Shown here: positions 1 through 9,315 of the stretch, piece by piece
Layout: the number at the start of each line of letters is the position of its first letter
Numbering within the stretch: the first letter of the stretch is position 1
Assembly: GCA_030692685.1 (NCBI GenBank)
Contig: JAUXZO010000083.1
Location: 1-64,000, forward strand
Length of the DNA stretch: 64,000 nt
Origin: Acidovorax sp.
Lineage (GTDB): Bacteria > Pseudomonadota > Gammaproteobacteria > Burkholderiales > Burkholderiaceae_C
Reading direction: 5' to 3'
Notes under the pieces: generated by a model
Seen by the model: the letters and a program-made list of their open reading frames with translations, nothing else
Told to the model about the DNA's origin: nothing
Database searches by the model: none
Position numbers and translations under genes: made by a program

Positions 1-3000
1 GTAGTGCAGCAGGCTGTTGGCTTTGGGCGATCCTGCTTCGCTGACCACGGTGGCGATCAGGGTGCCCTGGCTGTCTGCGTGCAGTTGTGTGGTGCTGCTG
101 GCGCTGCCCAGGCCGTTGGCGTACGTGGTGCGGTTGAACAGGATCGGCGCGGTGTTGCCGGGCATGACGGCTGCGTCGGTGTCGCTGCGCAGGGTCTGCA
201 GGTTGTTGTTAGCCCCCGTGACTTCATAGCTGCGCCGGGCGTGCAGGCCGTCCCATTGGGTGCGTTCGTAGGCCAGGGGAGTGCTGGCCTGCTGGGCTGC
301 CGGGCTGCTTTGGCTGGCTTGGGTGAGGCCCAGGTCGGTGAGGAGTTTTTCTGCTCTGAGGTTGTCTGCGGGGTAGCGGTAGCTGGCCAGCAGGTCTGGG
401 GGGGTGCTGCCACTGCCCTGCTCTACCTGGACGAGTTGGTCTTGGGCGTTCCAGTGGTAGCGGGTGGTCTGTGTCTGGGCGCCACGGGTCTTGGTCTGGC
501 TCAGGCGGTTGCCGTTGGCGTCGTAGGTGTAGCTGGCGCTTAAGACGCCGCTGATCTGCGTGAGCTGGTCGCGGCTGTTGTAGCTGTAGCTGAGGGTGCC
601 TGCGGGGGCGGAGGTGGCGGCTTCCAGGTCATTGCCGGGCGGGCCAGTGGCGCCTGCGGTGGCGACCACGGTTTGCTGGATGCGCCTCCCGCCTGCGTCC
701 AGTTGCCAGGTGGTGGTGCGCTCGGGTGTGGTGTGGCTGGTGAGGCGGTCTTGGGGGTCGTAGGTCCAGGTTTCCGCTCGGGTGCGGCTGTGGCTGCCGG
801 GGTTGGCTCCGCCGGGCAGGTGGGCGCTCAGGCTGGCGCTGCGGTTGGTGGCGCTCAAAGATTCAACGGTGGTGCTGGCGGTGCGGTTGCCGTTGGCGTC
901 GTAGCTGTAGGCGCTGCTGCGGATGGTGTTGCCTGCGCCTGGGCTGGCCTGGGTGCTGCTGGCCTCGGTGGCCACGCGCCCTGCCCGGTCGTAGCTGGTG
1001 GTGGTGCTGCTGTAGTCGGGGTGCAGGACGCTGGTACCGCGGCTGGATCTGTCGTAGCTGATGCGGGTGAGGCCGCCTGCGCCGCTTTGGCTGGTGATGC
1101 GATTGAGCGCGTCGTACTCGATGGTGGTGAGGCTGCCTGCTGCGCTGCCTGATCCACCAGTTTGTGCACGGGCGGTGGTGCCGGTGCGGTTGCCCTGGGC
1201 GTCGTAGCTGTGGGTGAGGCTGTTGCCCCAGGCGTCTGTGACTTGTACGGGCCGGTTGAAGGCGTCGTAGGTGGTGGTTTCGGTGCGCGCGCCCCAGGGG
1301 TCGGTCTGGGTGGTGCGGGTGAGGTTGCCGTTGGCGTCGTAGGCGTAGGTGGTTTGCGTGATGCTGCCTGCGCTGTTGGCGCTGCTGGGGGTGGCGACGG
1401 TCTGGGTGCGCTGGCCCCGGGTGTCCAGGGTGTGGGCAAACCGGTTGCCGTTGGCGTCGGTGTGGCTGGTCAGGCCGTCGGCTTGGTCGTAGCCGTTGGT
1501 TTCTTCAGCGCCGCCGGGCAGGGTTTTTTGAGTACGGCGGTTGCGGGCGTCGTAGGTATAGCCGGTGGCGTGGCCGTTGAGGTCGGTTTGCGCAACCAGG
1601 TTGCCGCTGGTGTCGTAGGTGCGGCTGGCTTGCGCTGGGCCGCTGGCCAGCGGCTGGCTGATGGTGGCCAGGCGGTTGGCGCTTTCGTAGGTGTAGCTGG
1701 TGGTGCCGCCCAGGGGGGTTTTGACCTCGGTGAGGTTACCCGCGAGGTCGTAGGTGTTGTGGGTGGCGTTGCCCACGCCGTCGGTCACGCGGATGGCGCG
1801 TCGGCGTGCGTCGTATTGAGTGGCTGTGGTGCGGCCTTCGGGGTCGGTAGCCAGGGTGACGTCACCCATGCTGTCGCGCTGCAGTTGGTCGATAGCGCCC
1901 AGGCTGCGGTTGGTTTTAACGGGCAGGCCGCGCTTGTCGTATTCGTGGCCGATCTTGTTGCCCCGCGCGTCGGTCTCGAACTGCACGCGCCCAGCCTCGT
2001 CGTATTCAGTGACCTGCAGCTGGACGCCCGCGCGCGTGGTGTGGGTGACGTGGTTGAGTGCGTCGTACCGGTATGCGGTGGTGTGGCCGTTGGCGTCGGT
2101 TTCGCTGGTTTTGTTGCCGTGGGGGTCGTACACGGCGCTGCTTAACAGCCCCTGGGTGTCGCGGGTGCTGGCGCGCAGGTTGTGCTCGTTGTATTGGTGG
2201 GTCAGCACGCGGCCGCGCCCGTCGGTCTGGGTCAGGGCGTTGCCGACGTCGTCGTAGGTGGTGGCGCTGACGGCGCCCACGCTGTCGCGAACCTCCACCG
2301 GGCGGTTGCGCTGGTCGTATTGGGTGGTGATGACGTTGCCGCTGGGTGTGGTGACGCTGGTGGCGTTGCCCGCCGCGTCGTAGGCCGTGCTGGTGGTGGC
2401 ATTGCCCGCTGCGGTGGGCTGGGTGCGGGTGAGCTGCCTGCCGATGGCGTCCCACGTAGCAGTGGTGGCGTTGCCCCGGCCGTCGCTCTGGCTGGTGATG
2501 TTGCCGTCTGCGTCGTACGTGGTGGCGCTGAGCTGGCCCAGGTTGTCGCTGCTTCGGGTGCGCCGGTTCAGTGCGTCGTACTGGCGGGTGACGGTGTTGC
2601 CGTTCGGCCAGGACTCGGTCAGTTGGTTGCCGACGCGGTCATAGGTGTACTGGGTGCGGTGGCCTTCTTCGTCCTGGGTCGCGACCATCCAGTTGCGCTC
2701 GTTGTACTGCCATTTGCGGGCCTGGCGCAGGGGGTTGGTGGCTTGCAGCTTGTTGCCAACTTTGTCGTAGTCGGTGAAGGTGCTGCGCCGCAGGGCGTCG
2801 GTCTCGCTTACCAAGCGGTTCAAGGCGTCGTATTCGAAGCTGGTCTTGTTGCCGTTGGCGTCCGTGCGGCTGGTGAGGTTGCCGTTGTTGTCATAGACCA
2901 TGCTGCGCGTGCTCTGGCCCGGCAGGGTCTGGCTGGTCAGCCGGTTCAGGTTGTCATAGGCATAGGTCGTGACCCGGCCCAGCGCGTCGGTTTCGCTGGT

Positions 3001-6000
3001 CTTGTTGCCGTTGCCGTCGTAGCTGGTTCGGCTGGTCGTGCCGTCCGGGTACTTGGTGGACGTGAGCTGGTTGAGCGTGTTGTAGGTGTGGGTGGTTTGC
3101 CGCCCGAGTGCATCGGTTTCGGTGGTGATGTTGCCCACGCCGTCGTAGGCGTAACCTGTGACTTTGGGCGGTGTGGCGGGCTCTGTACGGCGCACCAGGC
3201 GGTTTGCGCCGTCATAGCCATAGGTGGTGACGTCGCCCCGCAGGTTGGATTCGCTCGTTTTGTTGCCCAGCAAATCGTAGGTGATGGCAATGGCGCCAAT
3301 CGGCCGCGCCTTGCGCACGACGCGGTTCATTGCGTCGTAGTTGTAGCTGGTGTTGCGGCCTTCCTCGTCGGTTTCGGTCAGCTTGTTGCCCAGCACGTCC
3401 CAGGTGGCCGTCTTGGTGCCGCCAACGGGGGATCCGGTGGCCTGTTTGACGCTGGTCAGCTGGTCCAGCGTGGTGTATTGCATCTCGGTGGTGCGGCCTT
3501 CGGCGTCCACCACAGCCACTGGCCTGCCCCGCTTGTCGTAGCGGGTGCTGGTGGTGCCGCCCAAGGCATCAATCACCGCGTTGCGCATGCCGCGTTCGTC
3601 ATAGCGCAGGTTGGTGGTCTTGCCCATCGCGTCGGTCGTGCTTTGGCGGTCGCCGTTGGCCGCCACGCTGTGGCTGATGCGGCTGCCGTCGGGCAGTTGT
3701 TCGCCGGTCAGGTTTCCACGCGCGTCATAGCTGTAGTTGGCGGTGAGGCTGCGGCGGTCGGTCAAGCTCAGGCGCTTGTTTTTGATGAACGGGGGCGCCG
3801 TCTGCGACATCCAGGTTTGCGCGGATGTGGCGCCATCCGGGCCCATGACCTGTTCGCTGGTCTGGTTGCCGTTCTCGTCGTAGGTAAAGTTCGTGACCAC
3901 GCCGTTGGCGTCGGTCTTGCTCAGCATGACCACATCGTGGGATGCCCAGGTCATGCTGGTGGTCCCGGCCGGCCCCGTGATGGCGAGCGGGTTGCCGTAC
4001 TTGTTGAACGTGTAGCGGGTGACGTTGCCTAGAGCATCGGTGACGGCTGTGATCGGAGCGCTGGGGTCGCCGCTGTAGTCGAAGGTGGTTTTTGCGTTGT
4101 CGGCCGTTGTGACAGCAATCACCGTGGACTCGAATGATGGGATCTGCCCGTTGCCAAACGTGCGCATGACGGGGCCGGAGTTGTAGCTGAACTGAGTGCT
4201 CTGGCCGAGCGCATTGGAATGGCTCAGCAGCAGGTTGGGCACACCCATCGGCCCCGTCTGGTCAGAGTATGCGAACGTCTCGCTGGCCTCTGGCTTATCG
4301 GTGCGCGTGATCTTGGTGAGGTTGCCCAGGGGGTCGTAGTCGAACGCGAGGCCCAGGCCCTCCGGCCCTTGGATGGACTGGAGCACTGTGGCCGGTGCGC
4401 CCGCGCCGATGAAGGAGCGGGTTTGGTATATGAATGCAAGGGACTGGCCGTAGCTGTTCTGTACGCTATGAAGCGGCGCATCAACGCCTGTGTCATAGGT
4501 CAAGGTCAGTGTGTTGCCGTTGGTGTCCGTGATGGTTTTGAGGGCCCATTGGCGTTTGCCGCCGATGAACGTGAAGTGGTAGCGTGTCCCATCCTTGGAG
4601 TAGAAGTCGTAGCTCTGATCGGTGCCATTGGCGATCAGCGTGCCGTGATAACCCTTGGCAGGAGTGAGCGTGCCGTTGGGCTGAGGCAGGAAACGCACGA
4701 AACCGCCGTCGCCCGCGTTGATCAGAATATCGCCGCACGCCGTTGTGGCCAGCGATGCATCGAAGTTGTGGCCCCAGTTCACGCCCAGCACACCCACGTT
4801 GCCTGGGCCGCCTGAGGAATAGGTGGGGCGCAGCGCCAATTGAGGCCCGCGTGCTGCCACGCCAAAGCCCATGCCCGACAGGTTGATCCGGCCCGACTTG
4901 ACGTTCACACCGTTGACAAGGATGTTGCCTACGGGCAGTGCATCGTTGAGCAGCAGCGTGGAAACAACCCGGCCCTCATTGGGCTCGACGGTGCCATCCT
5001 TGTCGCTGACGGCGATGAGCTTGAACACATAGCCGTTTTTGGTGGGCAACAAGGCGTCAGGCGCCAGCGGGATGCTGTTGGGGCCTGCCGCAAAGGCCTG
5101 CGACTGGACGAGGCGAATGGGAGTGCCCGTGGGCACGGGGTCTACATCATCGCTGAGCCGAGTGACCTCCAGCGTGATGCGTGCGCTCTGGGCAAGTGTG
5201 AAATTGAGCGCGCTGCCCTGCGCACAGAACCTGTCGTTGGCAATGTCCACGTCGCGCGCAAGACGCAGCATCCTCTCGTAAGTGGTGACGATCCGCTGCT
5301 TGAACGGGAATAACACCTTTTCAGAAATGATGTCGTCGCTGATGTAGGCATCGGCGTAGTAGTTTCTGGCAATGTCGAAGCGGTTGCCGCGCTCGATGGG
5401 CACCTCACCACGTTGCTGCCTGTCCGTTGAGGGCCGAACAGCGATCAGCTGCGCGTCCTCAAAAATGCGCATTTGCACTGCAGGCGCCTTGAAGGTCGGC
5501 GGTTCAAGTGTGAAATCGATCTTGATGGGGTAAACATTCAACCCGGCGTCTGACAGATGCAGAATGGACGGGTCAATGCCTGCGGGAACCCCTGCGGACG
5601 CGATGGAACTGACGGTAGCGCGGACACCAAAGACCCCGCTGCCGAGGTTGCCAAAAGTGGCGTTGCCAATGGGCACCTCCAGTGGAACGCGCGTAGCACA
5701 GTCACTCCCGCGCGTGTCGACGGTGTACTTGCCACCCACGCTCCAGCGCAGAAGGTTTTCTGCGGGACTCGCGCCGGTTGCTACAAAGGTTTCCCAAGCA
5801 CCGGGGCCGATAGACGCCGCGCCCAGCGCGCGACCGCCGGAGGTCACCGAGGGCGAGACAGTGGCGTTGGTAGCGGGCTGAAACGTGCGCGTTCCAGTCC
5901 ACACGCATTCATTGCGTGAGTTGCGTGCGGGACCGCCTGCACGCTCTTGGTACACCTGAATTCTGAAAGGCTTATCGAAGCGCTTGCCGAGCCCGGTGGC

Positions 6001-9000
6001 TGCTGCGAGTGAGCCATCCTTGTCAAAGTACCCATACGTAAAGACGTGCAGATTTGCGGCACTGGCATCGCAAGCCTCGTCGACCCGCACACTGACCGTT
6101 GTACTCAGACCACCTGCGGTCACCTGCACGGGGGACACCGTCCCATTGGTTGGCCCCGGCGTAACACTGAGGAACGCTACACCGAAGGTGTTTGTTTCGT
6201 AAGGCCCGTCAACAGTTGCCGGGCTGGTCGGTACCACCGGATCGCAAGTGGAAGTCGGCGGGAGTCCCACCCCGCTCACTGGCACGTTGGCAACAGGGTT
6301 CGCGTACTGATCGGTCACCTCAATGGAAAAATTGCTGTTTACTGTCGCCATTCCAGGGGTTGCGGAACCCGCGAGCACCTGCTTGGACTTGATCTGGGAA
6401 GGTGCTCCAGGCAGTGCCAAGACGCCCAATGGCGTGGGCGGCCGGAGCAGTCCGATGGAAGATGCGGCCGTCGCATCAAAAAAATTCAGCCCGACCTGCG
6501 TGACGTGCTTGTCTGCGGGGTTGCGCTGAATATAGACAGGGGCCTCGCGCGTAGAACGCCCCAGGGTGAGCATGGTGGTGGCCACGCCCAGCGCATTGGT
6601 CGTAGCGGACGTGGGATTGACGCTGCCGCCGCCTCTCACTGCCATAAATGTCACGGTGGCGCCCTTGACTGGGCGGCCTTCCTTGTCGCGCACTCTTACG
6701 GACATTGGCTTGCCAGCCAGAACCTGGCCCGCTGTTCCCCTCAGATCGCCGTCGACACCCAATATCTCCACGCTGACGCCTGACGAGGGATCGTTGTTGG
6801 GAGCATCCGAATGCGCACCCGCCAGCGCGTCGGCCAGGAACTGATTGGTCCATGGAAGTTGGGCTGTCGCCCCCCCCGCGATCCCTCCGGACAGGTAGTA
6901 GCCGCTTGCACCAGTGGCGGGGTCGCTGACGATCCAGCCCATGCCACTCCAAGCTTCATAGGTCACCGGCTGGACCGGGACTTCCACGGTGTACCCCGAT
7001 TGAAGCCAGGCCCGGAAGTCGGCCTTGATGGCATCTGCCAGCGGGAGATTGGCGATCTCAGGGGCGCTGGGAGAGGTCAGCGTGAGCACCTTGATGTCTT
7101 GGGAGCGAGCCAAGGCGATCAGTTTGTCTGCTGATATGGAATTCACCCCGAACTGAGAAGCGAACACGCCCTGTTCCAGGGAGGACCCTGCCAAGCCAAT
7201 GGCGTTTTGCAGCGTGCGGGCGGTTGCCGCATCGGCTGCAGTCACTTCAGTGGCGCGTGTTGCGGCGTCCATCGTGACGCCTTTCCACTCCAGGGTGAAC
7301 GGAACCGCATTCACGCTGTACACATTGAGCGCATTACTGACGATGGTTACCGATGGCGTTGGATGAACCACAGCTGCGGCACTCAGGTGCCGTGCGCCTT
7401 GCTCAAAGCTGTCCAGCTGGTTTTCGTAGCGTTGGACGATTCCATCCAACAGACGGGCCGCGTCGTATTCACCATCCCTCGGTGAGCGCTGAGGGTTGCG
7501 TGCGACGTTACCCTGCCCCACCCCGATCGCATGGTAGGCGCCAACGATAAACGTTTGCTCGACCGTTTGGGTGGCTGCCGGCGTCTGTATATCCAACCGG
7601 AACTTGACCTGGTCGCCACCCCCAAGTGGCGTCAACCCGACGTTGCGCTGAAACCCATCCAGCCGAAACTCCGGCCGGTAGCGGAACAGATAGGCAGGAG
7701 CGAGGTCCAAGCCTCCCGCCAGCAAGATGGCGCGGTGGTCCGCGAGGTCTGCGGGAATGTAGTTGATGGTGGCACGTTGGTTGAACAGCTCGTGAACAGG
7801 CAAGGTCACGTCCAATCCTGCATCTCCACTGCCTGCTGCGTTGTTGAACAACCGAAGGCGTACTGTGGACTGCAAGGCACTGGGCAAGGCCGCAGACTCG
7901 CCCGTCACCGCGATGACGGAGAATCCCAGCGTGTTTGGAAGCAACCCCAGGGTCTGTGCTCTGATGGTTGCCGGGGCCGTCGCCGTTTCGTAGGCGGTTG
8001 GCGAGGTCGCGTTGACCCGTTCACGCACGAAACCACCAAAATCACCCGACTGAACCTGTGCCCGGTACTGCACCGCCAAGCCTTGTAGATCCACGCCCAG
8101 GCTCGTGAAGGTCGCTGCAGCCTGGAGCGGCTCTAGCGCCTTGTAGAAAACGTCCAGCGGGAGCCAGGTTTTGCCCGTCGTGTCGAGCACGATACCTCGG
8201 TAGTTGGTGTAGGGTACTTGCACCGCCACCCAGGTGTGCTCAATGCGCACCAAAGCGACTCGCCCACCCTGGATGACTGGAGCGAACGCGACACCCGCCT
8301 TCGTCAGCATGTCTGGAACCAGGTTCGCGTCCCGAAGGCCAGCAGCACTGGCAATAGTCGCCACATCCACTTCGGCAACGCCGCGCACGTAGCGTGCTGG
8401 CGCACCTGCGGCTCGCATCAATGCGATGAGCAACGACGCCTGGTCGACGGAATTGGCCCGGCCGGTGCGCAGCGCCCCCAGTGCCCCCTTGCTACTGCCC
8501 GCATACCACTCACTGCGGACGTTGTTTCGTACGTATTCGTAGATGCGAACATAGTCGTAGCCCAACTCTTTGGCCTTGGCGAGAATTTCCTCACTCAGCG
8601 GCGCTTCGGGCGCATCAGCGATGTCTTTGGGTTCGGCCGCGACCTCTTGCGTGCTTTGGTAGGAGGGCACGATGGCCGGGCTGGTCTGCGGTGCCCGAGC
8701 TGCAAGGGCCAGAGGACGTACCGGCAAGGATGCCGCACGCAACACCTGCACATCGGCGCGTCGCGCCCGGGCACCCGTTTCCAGAGCCGCGCGTAACGCG
8801 GCTAGCGACTCCGCCTTCTGCTGGACAGTGCCGGCAAGCCCGGGCATTGCCCCCGCAAGTCTTTGCAGCAATAGCTCGATCTGGCGCTCCACAGCGGCTC
8901 GGCGCGTTTCAAAGTCCGAGGGCAGTGCCGGATCTGCAAGCCGGGTTTTAAGCTCCCGGCTTTCGCTTTGCACCAGCATTGCGCTGGCAATGACGGCCTC

Positions 9001-9315
9001 ATGGGCTTGCACAATGCGGGCGGCATCGCCTCCATTGACCGCGTTTGCCATGGCATTCAACGCATGGGCCAGTTGCTTTCCGTTGGTGTTGCGTACGGCT
9101 GCTCCGCCAGAACCGCGGTTCTCAACGTTCTGAAGCAACGCCGATGCATCTTTGCCGCCTGCAATGGCATTGATAACCGCCTCATGCGTGACCGGCTGCG
9201 CGGCCCGAGCAGGCAGCGCGGCTGCCATGCCACACGCCATGGCAGCGAGCATCACAGCGGGGTAAAGGCACGCAGTCTGAATTGCACGCGCGGGAAGAGC
9301 GACTGAAAACTTCAT
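1..9315 (-). CDS. RHS/YD-repeat exported protein with transglutaminase-like domain (C-terminus beyond left edge)
   Basis: The frame stays open for 3,105 codons from the ATG at 9315 to the left edge, so the C-terminal end is not in the window. Residues 1-38 look like a signal peptide ending PARA/AQ. A helical region follows, then a transglutaminase-like domain at about 240-385 (motifs NSVDQASLLIALMRAAG and IEHTWVAV). The usual catalytic Cys position is Ser289; His360 is present. Bacterial-Ig-like segments lie at about 860-1030. A DUF6531-like RHS entry region is at about 1490-1575, and several dozen YD repeats (SYTYDANGN type) run to the edge. RHS shells of this type often carry a variable toxin at the C-terminus, but none can be seen here. 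The ATG overlaps the stop of the upstream giant gene (ATGA), with no clear Shine-Dalgarno sequence, so translation is probably coupled. Confidence 0.9.
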   Translation of the reverse strand, partial: MKFSVALPARAIQTACLYPAVMLAAMACGMAAALPARAAQPVTHEAVINAIAGGKDASALLQNVENRGSGGAAVRNTNGKQLAHALNAMANAVNGGDAARIVQAHEAVIASAMLVQSESRELKTRLADPALPSDFETRRAAVERQIELLLQRLAGAMPGLAGTVQQKAESLAALRAALETGARARRADVQVLRAASLPVRPLALAARAPQTSPAIVPSYQSTQEVAAEPKDIADAPEAPLSEEILAKAKELGYDYVRIYEYVRNNVRSEWYAGSSKGALGALRTGRANSVDQASLLIALMRAAGAPARYVRGVAEVDVATIASAAGLRDANLVPDMLTKAGVAFAPVIQGGRVALVRIEHTWVAVQVPYTNYRGIVLDTTGKTWLPLDVFYKALEPLQAAATFTSLGVDLQGLAVQYRAQVQSGDFGGFVRERVNATSPTAYETATAPATIRAQTLGLLPNTLGFSVIAVTGESAALPSALQSTVRLRLFNNAAGSGDAGLDVTLPVHELFNQRATINYIPADLADHRAILLAGGLDLAPAYLFRYRPEFRLDGFQRNVGLTPLGGGDQVKFRLDIQTPAATQTVEQTFIVGAYHAIGVGQGNVARNPQRSPRDGEYDAARLLDGIVQRYENQLDSFEQGARHLSAAAVVHPTPSVTIVSNALNVYSVNAVPFTLEWKGVTMDAATRATEVTAADAATARTLQNAIGLAGSSLEQGVFASQFGVNSISADKLIALARSQDIKVLTLTSPSAPEIANLPLADAIKADFRAWLQSGYTVEVPVQPVTYEAWSGMGWIVSDPATGASGYYLSGGIAGGATAQLPWTNQFLADALAGAHSDAPNNDPSSGVSVEILGVDGDLRGTAGQVLAGKPMSVRVRDKEGRPVKGATVTFMAVRGGGSVNPTSATTNALGVATTMLTLGRSTREAPVYIQRNPADKHVTQVGLNFFDATAASSIGLLRPPTPLGVLALPGAPSQIKSKQVLAGSATPGMATVNSNFSIEVTDQYANPVANVPVSGVGLPPTSTCDPVVPTSPATVDGPYETNTFGVAFLSVTPGPTNGTVSPVQVTAGGLSTTVSVRVDEACDASAANLHVFTYGYFDKDGSLAAATGLGKRFDKPFRIQVYQERAGGPARNSRNECVWTGTRTFQPATNATVSPSVTSGGRALGAASIGPGAWETFVATGASPAENLLRWSVGGKYTVDTRGSDCATRVPLEVPIGNATFGNLGSGVFGVRATVSSIASAGVPAGIDPSILHLSDAGLNVYPIKIDFTLEPPTFKAPAVQMRIFEDAQLIAVRPSTDRQQRGEVPIERGNRFDIARNYYADAYISDDIISEKVLFPFKQRIVTTYERMLRLARDVDIANDRFCAQGSALNFTLAQSARITLEVTRLSDDVDPVPTGTPIRLVQSQAFAAGPNSIPLAPDALLPTKNGYVFKLIAVSDKDGTVEPNEGRVVSTLLLNDALPVGNILVNGVNVKSGRINLSGMGFGVAARGPQLALRPTYSSGGPGNVGVLGVNWGHNFDASLATTACGDILINAGDGGFVRFLPQPNGTLTPAKGYHGTLIANGTDQSYDFYSKDGTRYHFTFIGGKRQWALKTITDTNGNTLTLTYDTGVDAPLHSVQNSYGQSLAFIYQTRSFIGAGAPATVLQSIQGPEGLGLAFDYDPLGNLTKITRTDKPEASETFAYSDQTGPMGVPNLLLSHSNALGQSTQFSYNSGPVMRTFGNGQIPSFESTVIAVTTADNAKTTFDYSGDPSAPITAVTDALGNVTRYTFNKYGNPLAITGPAGTTSMTWASHDVVMLSKTDANGVVTNFTYDENGNQTSEQVMGPDGATSAQTWMSQTAPPFIKNKRLSLTDRRSLTANYSYDARGNLTGEQLPDGSRISHSVAANGDRQSTTDAMGKTTNLRYDERGMRNAVIDALGGTTSTRYDKRGRPVAVVDAEGRTTEMQYTTLDQLTSVKQATGSPVGGTKTATWDVLGNKLTETDEEGRNTSYNYDAMNRVVRKARPIGAIAITYDLLGNKTSESNLRGDVTTYGYDGANRLVRRTEPATPPKVTGYAYDGVGNITTETDALGRQTTHTYNTLNQLTSTKYPDGTTSRTSYDGNGNKTSETDALGRVTTYAYDNLNRLTSQTLPGQSTRSMVYDNNGNLTSRTDANGNKTSFEYDALNRLVSETDALRRSTFTDYDKVGNKLQATNPLRQARKWQYNERNWMVATQDEEGHRTQYTYDRVGNQLTESWPNGNTVTRQYDALNRRTRSSDNLGQLSATTYDADGNITSQSDGRGNATTATWDAIGRQLTRTQPTAAGNATTSTAYDAAGNATSVTTPSGNVITTQYDQRNRPVEVRDSVGAVSATTYDDVGNALTQTDGRGRVLTHQYNEHNLRASTRDTQGLLSSAVYDPHGNKTSETDANGHTTAYRYDALNHVTHTTRAGVQLQVTEYDEAGRVQFETDARGNKIGHEYDKRGLPVKTNRSLGAIDQLQRDSMGDVTLATDPEGRTTATQYDARRRAIRVTDGVGNATHNTYDLAGNLTEVKTPLGGTTSYTYESANRLATISQPLASGPAQASRTYDTSGNLVAQTDLNGHATGYTYDARNRRTQKTLPGGAEETNGYDQADGLTSHTDANGNRFAHTLDTRGQRTQTVATPSSANSAGSITQTTYAYDANGNLTRTTQTDPWGARTETTTYDAFNRPVQVTDAWGNSLTHSYDAQGNRTGTTARAQTGGSGSAAGSLTTIEYDALNRITSQSGAGGLTRISYDRSSRGTSVLHPDYSSTTTSYDRAGRVATEASSTQASPGAGNTIRSSAYSYDANGNRTASTTVESLSATNRSASLSAHLPGGANPGSHSRTRAETWTYDPQDRLTSHTTPERTTTWQLDAGGRRIQQTVVATAGATGPPGNDLEAATSAPAGTLSYSYNSRDQLTQISGVLSASYTYDANGNRLSQTKTRGAQTQTTRYHWNAQDQLVQVEQGSGSTPPDLLASYRYPADNLRAEKLLTDLGLTQASQSSPAAQQASTPLAYERTQWDGLHARRSYEVTGANNNLQTLRSDTDAAVMPGNTAPILFNRTTYANGLGSASSTTQLHADSQGTLIATVVSEAGSPKANSLLHY

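Noticed and set aside
1162..2145. Plus-strand frame of 327 codons
   Set aside because: Also antisense to the YD repeats; it repeats GVVAVG-type wording imposed by the opposite strand.
2182..4032. Long open frame on the plus strand (616 codons) rich in Val, Gly and Ala
   Set aside because: It is the in-register antisense of the YD repeats. The minus-strand frame gives clear RHS motifs throughout; this one gives no recognisable domain.
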